Shown piece after piece: positions 58,387-64,000 of a stretch of 64,000 nucleotides of DNA. This DNA comes from Costus lasius. Lineage: Eukaryota; Streptophyta; Magnoliopsida; Zingiberales; Costaceae. Positions within the stretch are counted from its first letter, which is position 1. Each line of letters begins with the position of its first letter. The notes below the pieces were generated by a model, which was not told where the DNA came from, made no database searches, and saw only the letters and a list, made by a program, of their open reading frames with translations. The DNA lies in contig CM050454.1 in NCBI GenBank assembly GCA_027563935.2, positions 78,016,596-78,080,595 on the forward strand. Direction: 5' to 3'. A program made the position numbers and the translations under genes.

Positions 58387-60038
58387 CATGCAAACAACGC
58401 TTCTGTAAAAATAGTTTTTTTTGTATTTTATAATAAAAAAACCGGAATTACTTCTAACGGAGTTGGAAAATATTTTTGGTATTTTATAAATAGAGGAAAT
58501 CGAAAACTAAGTTACTTTAAACTACGAATTTGAAAGACACTTAATCTATGAAATGAAATTGCTAGAAGGAATACTCACAGTGCGACCCTTGAGAATAGAA
58601 GGATCGTGACATCCCTGTCTTCAACGGTCCTACTCTGATGGAAGGAGTTGCATCATTACAAGCAAACACAGACAAGCACGATCCGCACATACCATGGATT
58701 CATATTACAGATCAAGAACTAAGGGGGAGGTTAAGCCTAACAAATTCCCTTAACACTTTAACTAAGGGGGAAAAGAAGAGGGGAAATAACTTGCGCCAAG
58801 ATGATCTCCAAATCTTGTGCCTTCCTACAACAAGCACTTTGATTAGTGTAGAAACAAGTTCTAGAAACTATGGAAGGGAGAGGGGAAAGAACTTAACCGA
58901 TTTGAGGTCTTATTGATGTTGTTCTTCATGGTGGCCGAAAGTGAAGGAACCCTCAAGGGTCTTTGTTGTTTGCCGAGATCCAAGGTTGATGAGGTTTCCT
59001 TAGAGTCTCGCCAAGAGTGTGCAAAGATCCTTCAAGGGGATTGAACGCGTTGAGGGTTTGAGAAGAAGGGGGAGAAGGGAAAGGGCTCGGCCCTTTAGAG
59101 GAGAGGGGGAGGTAGAAAATACTTAGGCGACACAAGCACCAATGCTAACACAAAGTTTTCATCTAGGCAACTAATTCGACAATGAGAAGAGGGTTACAAT
59201 TTATAGGCTCAACAAGCCATGGGCAAGGATGACAATTCACCCTAGGCGCAATCACAAAGTTATGGAAGAAATTAATGCTCAATTAAAACATTTCCTTTAG
59301 CAATTTGAATTTCGAATTCTTTCTTTGATGGAGCTTCCTTGTGGCCGAATCCTCTTGAGCTCCTTCCTTGTTTGCTTGGATGAGATGGCGTCTTCATGCA
59401 TTGAATCCATTTGAATTTTGAAAAGCCTTCCTTCAAGAGCATGGGCGGCTAAGAGATTTCCAAAGATGGTTCCACAAATTGGGGATCTAGATGGTGATCC
59501 CTTGATTTGTGGATCTTGATTGATCCTTGATGGCTAGGCGCATTGAAGGCTCCTCAATTGGCAAGTTGTGGGCTGGTTCTTCACATTCGAATTCATCCTC
59601 TTATTAGGTGGCGCCTTGGGTTGATTTGGAAGGTGGAGTTGCATTCAATATAAGCTCCTTCAACTTGAGTCTCTAGTTAAGTGTTGAAGTGCTTCCTTCC
59701 ATAATTGGAGCTCCACTTGAGTGGTTTAGCTTGAGCTTCCTAACTTCCCTTGAGCTGGGCTTTAACCTGCCCAATTATTGACACAAAAACCAGTAGACTA
59801 TTCTAGGAGGTAATGCATGACCTAATAAGGAAACTACAAGGTGCACTAGGGCTTATTCAAGGCAAATCGGAAAAAGTGCAAATAAGGAAAAAAGGTGACC
59901 TAGGAGGAAAGGCCATATCTGATGGGCTTCCTCCTAGCCCTTCCAGACCTTCTAGGGGCAGGGTTGGCCTCTCCATCATTTCTCCTCGGGTGGAAAAAAT
60001 TCTCCTCTGGAGAATTATCCTTGTACCCTTGGAGTAAC
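58387..60038. other. Flanking sequence right of R1, unidentified
   Basis: 1.65 kb between R1 and L1 without a recognisable protein or RNA gene. The first 150 bp are AT-rich. On the minus strand TATAAATT at 59205-59198 is followed by a purine/pyrimidine-biased stretch (59040-59110) with open frames up to 60 codons, which could be the promoter and U5 of an unrecognised LTR or a gene 5' end. Neither can be shown from the sequence. Confidence 0.4.
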
Positions 60039-61313
60039 TGTTGGGGTATGCCCTTAAAGGCTAATGTTTGAGGCCTTGGGATTGTATCAGTATCACGTAT
60101 ATAAACTCTTATGTTAATAAAGGCAATGGTTGTTATTCAGTATGTTACATTGTCTGCTGCAATAAGTGTGCTTCTGAATAATGTCTCAATGCTATTCAGC
60201 TAGGCTGACATGCTGTAATGTCCTTAGTCGAGATATCTTGGTGAACATGAGACAGCCTTGATATGATTGAGACTAATATGTATTCTAATCTTATAGGATG
60301 CTTCGAGCATGGAATAAGATGTAGACTCATGGGTGCATTGGATGTACTGGACAGACCCTACTAGGATATTCAATTGCTTGTCACAATGTGAATAATCCTT
60401 GTATGCAACAAGTGGCACATGTCCTCTGACTTGAGATCACTTGTGTTTCTAAATGATGGTTGTCATTGTTTTGAGGTAGTTCAATATCATTTGAAACATA
60501 ATGGTTAAAGATTATCTTGGATAATGATCATGAGTCAGGTTAGGACACTAGTGATAGATATAGGATTGCCGTCTCCTTGTTTAAGGAGTGCGATGTTCTA
60601 AAGGGGCCCCCCCTAAATGAGATGATTGAGAAAGTGTATGGCCATACCCAGGTGACTATGTTCATCTGATATAATCATGCTCATCATATTGGAGCTACAG
60701 GCTTGACACGCTTGTCCAATAAGAACATCCAGTGGCAAAGGAAACATGTATGCCTAGTGAAGTGGATTCACACTTGTGCTATGGTTTGGGAGTAGTCTTG
60801 GAAGACTCTTTCCTTTATATCGGGAGACAGTGATGTGTTGCTAGATACCCCTCACTGATCGTGATAATGTAAGTTATCATTACCGACATTTAAAGGAAAC
60901 CCTCAGGGTCGCACAATTTGATGATATGGCTTACTTAAGCCTGATCGTGTGGACTGAATTGTTTAGGTTCAGTTTAAAGGAGTTTAAACTCTGATTGTAA
61001 GTGAGATCTGGTCTGATCATGTTTGATTGATTAGGACTTAAGATCGGTAAGCTTCGATCGAGAGAGATGATTCTAGATCGGTGAGATCAGGAACATCATG
61101 AGATGAACGGTTAGATCTTGAGCCATTTGGTTCAGAGAGATCTAGACCATGGGCTGGTTTGGTTTGGTCTTTGGACCGAATTGAATTGAATTGAGTTGGC
61201 TTGAACCGGTTCACATATGTGAACGCATGGTTCAAGGCTTGATTGTGTTTGGGCGGTTTTCTTATGAGTGAGCGCATGGCTTCATGACTTTCCATATTTG
61301 GAAGTCATGTAAC
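60039..61313 (+). repeat. L1: plus-strand LTR of the 1.7-kb family, 3' end displaced
   Basis: Starts TGTTGGGGTATGCCC after GTAAC (60034-60038) and runs 1275 bp to ...AAGTCATGTAAC, where L2 begins. In the sister LTR of R2 the same place continues CATGTAACGCC, so L1 is interrupted, not ended, here. The remaining 400 bp or so should lie beyond L2/L3, outside the window. It is more divergent than the other copies (for example CACGTATATAAACTC, GGCAATGGTTG). Confidence 0.85.
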
Positions 61314-62991
61314 TGAAAGTCCCCTAGAACAAGGGGGGCGAAACCCTAATAGGAAGCGCAACAAAACTCTAGCGAAATCTAGGGTTTCTAACAGGATCGC
61401 ATAGCATGTAATATATTCAACTTTCAATGAAAAGCGATTCTTACCATTGCCATCGCTTAGATGGTGTCTTGGAAGGAAAGGCGCAAATGCTCCTTCTCCT
61501 AAGGTGACGCACACAATTGATGTCGCCTACTCTTCCTTGGTGCTCCTTGTGCTAGCAAGGCTCCAAGAGGTCCTTGTCGTATGGAAGGGGAGAGAATCCT
61601 TTGCTTGGCGATTTCTTCCTTCTCCTTTTCGTCAACCTCTTCACCACACTCAAGAGAGCTTGTTCGCGACGAGAGATGAGGAGAGACGAGAGATGAAAGC
61701 GTCTTAGGCGTGAACGTGAGGCGTTCCCACGTTTAGAAGTCATGGCTTCTAAATTTAGTAAACCCCAAACGTTCATGCGACCATGGGTTCACCCCATGCG
61801 CAACCTCATCTTCTCTTGAACCATGCGCTCACTCAATGAGCCGGTTCAATTTGGTTTGGTTCAAAGACCAATCAACCCAAGCCATTAGTCCAGATCCTAT
61901 TAAACCCTAAGGCTCTTGATCTGACCGTCGATCTCTTGATGCTGCTGATCTCACTGATCTAGCATCCATTCTCTCGATCGAAGCTTACCGATCTCAAGCC
62001 CTAATCAATCAAACATGATCAGACCAGATCTCACTTACAATCAGAGATTAAATCCCTTTAAACTGAACCTGAATAATTCAGTCCACACGATCTGACTTAA
62101 GTAAGCCATATCATCAAATTGTGCGACCCTGAGGGTTTCCTTTAAATGTCGGTAACGATAACTCACGTTATCACGATCAGTGAGGGGTATCTAGCAACAC
62201 ATCACTGTCTCCCGATATAAAGGAAAGAGTCTTCCAAGACTACACCCAAACCACAGCACAAGTGTGAATCTCCTTCACTAGGCATACATGTTTCCTTTGC
62301 CACTGGATGTTCTTATTGGACAAGCGTGTCAAGCTTGTAACTCCAATATGATGAGCATGATTAGATCAGATGAACATAGTCACCTGGGTATGGCCATACT
62401 CTTTTCTCAATCATCTCATCCAGGGGGCCCCTTTAGAACATCACACTCCTTAAACAAGGAGACGGCAATCCTATGTCTATCACTAGTGCCCTAACCTGAC
62501 TCAAGCTCACCATCCAAGATAGTCTATAACCATTATGTTTCAAATGATATTGAACTACCTCAAAACAATGACAATCATCATTCAGAAACACAAGTGATCT
62601 CAAGTCAGAGGACATGTGCCACTTGTTGCAATCAAGGATTATTCACATTGTGACAAGCAATTGAATATCCTAGTAGGGTCTGTCCAGTACATCCAATGTA
62701 CCCATGAGTCTACATCTTATTCCATGCTCGAAGCATCCTATAAGATTAGAACACATATTAGTCTTAACCATATCAAGGCTGTCTCATGTTCACCAAGATA
62801 TCTCGACTAAGGACTTTATAGCATGTCAGCCTAGCTGAACAGCATTGAGACATTATTCAGAAGTACACTTATTGCAGCAGACAATGTAACAAACTGAATA
62901 ACAACCATGCCTTTATAAACATAAGAGTTTATTACATGATACTGATACATTCCCAAGCCTCAAACATTAGCCTTAAGGGCATACCCCAACA
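61314..62991 (-). repeat. L2: complete minus-strand LTR
   Basis: 1678 bp, TGAAAGTCCCCTAG...ATACCCCAACA on the plus strand. The left side is preceded by GTAAC (61309-61313) inside L1. The right side is followed not by GTAAC or a polypurine tract but by an inverted copy (L3), so it is neither a simple solo LTR nor an ordinary 3' LTR. Hairpin CCTTG-TGCTAG-CAAGG at 61545-61560. Confidence 0.9.
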
Positions 62992-64000
62992 ATGTATGCC
63001 CTTAAGGCTAATGTTTAAGGCCTTGGGAATGTATCAGTATCATGTAATAAACTCTTATGTTTATAAAGGCATGGTTGTTATTCAGTTTGTTACATTGTCT
63101 GCTGCAATAAGTGTACTTCTGAATAATGTCTCAATGCTGTTCAGCTAGGCTGACATGCTATAAAGTCCTTAGTCGAGATATCTTGGTGAACATGAGACAG
63201 CCTTGATATGGTTAAGACTAATATGTGTTCTAATCTTATAGGATGCTTCGAGCATGGAATAAGATGTAGACTCATGGGTACATTGGATGTACTGGACAGA
63301 CCCTACTAGGATATTCAATTGCTTGTCACAATGTGAATAATCCTTGATTGCAACAAGTGGCACATGTCCTCTGACTTGAGATCACTTGTGTTTCTGAATG
63401 ATGATTGTCATTGTTTTGAGGTAGTTCAATATCATTTGAAACATAATGGTTATAGACTATCATGGATGGTGAGCTTGAGTCAGGTTAGGGCACTAGTGAT
63501 AGACATAGGATTGCCGTCTCCTTGTTTAAGGAGTGTGATGTTCTAAAGGGGCCCCCTGGATGAGATGATTGAGAAAAGAGTATGGCCATACCCAGGTGAC
63601 TATGTTCATCTGATCTAATCATGCTCATCATATTGGAGTTACAAGCTTGACACGCTTGTCCAATAAGAACATCCAGTGGCAAAGGAAACATGTATGCCTA
63701 GTGAAGGAGATTCACACTTGTGCTGTGGTTTGGGTGTAGTCTTGGAAGACTCTTTCCTTTATATCGGGAGACAGTGATGTGTTGCTAGATACCCCTCACT
63801 GATCGTGATAACGTGAGTTATCGTTACCGACATTTAAAGGAAACCCTCAGGGTCGCACAATTTGATGATATGGCTTACTTAAGTCAGATCGTGTGGACTG
63901 AATTATTCAGGTTCAGTTTAAAGGGATTTAATCTCTGATTGTAAGTGAGATCTGGTCTGATCATGTTTGATTGATTAGGGCTTGAGATCGGTAAGCTTCG
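61980..64000. repeat. Near-perfect long inverted repeat (L2/L3), 1-kb arms visible
   Basis: The arms meet at 62980-63010: TAAGGGCATAC, a nine-base spacer CCCAACAAT, then GTATGCCCTTA. In 60-base blocks compared by eye from the centre outward, only one substitution and one 1-bp indel near the centre and one substitution near 63464 separate the arms. The right arm continues past the window end. Confidence 0.93.
62992..64000 (+). repeat. L3: plus-strand LTR, head-to-head with L2, running off the window
   Basis: Starts with ATGTATGCCCTTAAGG; the first seven or eight bases of the LTR (TGTTGGGG) are missing. Over the visible 1.0 kb it is the reverse complement of L2 with about three differences, including variants not seen in the other copies: GTGTTTCTGAATG, and AAAAGAGTATGG where others have AAAGTGTATGG. 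Confidence 0.92.

Noticed and set aside
61314..62991. L2 as a simple solo LTR
   Set aside because: The bases after it (ATGTA) do not match GTAAC before it, and an inverted near-identical LTR follows directly.

Overview
The window is a stack of plant LTR retrotransposons, with no host gene, rRNA, tRNA or CRISPR seen. Nearly all elements are Ty1/copia, shown by the order GAG-PR-INT-RT-RNaseH in one polyprotein. They resemble the Angela/BARE lineage: 1.7 kb LTRs starting TGTTGGGGTATGCCC, an initiator-Met-tRNA primer site, a CAAGTGGGAGAT polypurine tract, and the RNase H end TTEAEYVAAS...HQKSKH. This points to a flowering plant with a repeat-rich genome; the species cannot be named from what is here.

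Layout (element names are mine). R1 (1-58386, minus, 3' end cut by the window start) is the oldest and outermost: a decayed copia element with 2.25 kb LTRs. Inserted into R1 are R2 (1234-10312, minus), R3 (10886-50586, minus) and solo LTR S2 (50982-52677, minus). R3 carries two insertions: R4 (14300-35687, minus) in its pol and R6 (38365-47557, plus) in its leader. R4's 3' LTR is interrupted by S1 (14603-26856), a 3.1 kb LTR-like element of another, probably Ty3/gypsy, type. S1 holds R5 (15580-24715, plus). The deepest path is R1>R3>R4>S1>R5. Every insertion inside R1 has a 5-bp target-site duplication (TSD) that I matched on both sides: CTTTC, GAGAT, GGCTC, TTTCT, GGTCC, TAATC, ATTAT.

Right of R1 lie 1.65 kb of unidentified noncoding sequence (58387-60038), a truncated plus-strand LTR (L1), a complete minus-strand LTR (L2), and a plus-strand LTR (L3) running off the window. 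L2 and L3 form a near-perfect head-to-head inverted repeat.

Coding state follows the nesting. R5 and R6, the innermost full elements, have uninterrupted 1293- and 1294-codon gag-pol genes and almost identical LTRs. R2, R3 and R4 keep the frame but carry 3, 1 and 2 nonsense codons. R1 is extensively decayed. LTR-pair divergence, counted by eye, falls in the same order.

Beyond standard parts, the elements share noncoding structures whose stems change in a paired way: two short hairpins in the leader, hairpins in R/U5, and an inverted repeat in U3. These, the L2/L3 palindrome, and a 64-codon frame antisense to every LTR copy are the signals most worth following up.
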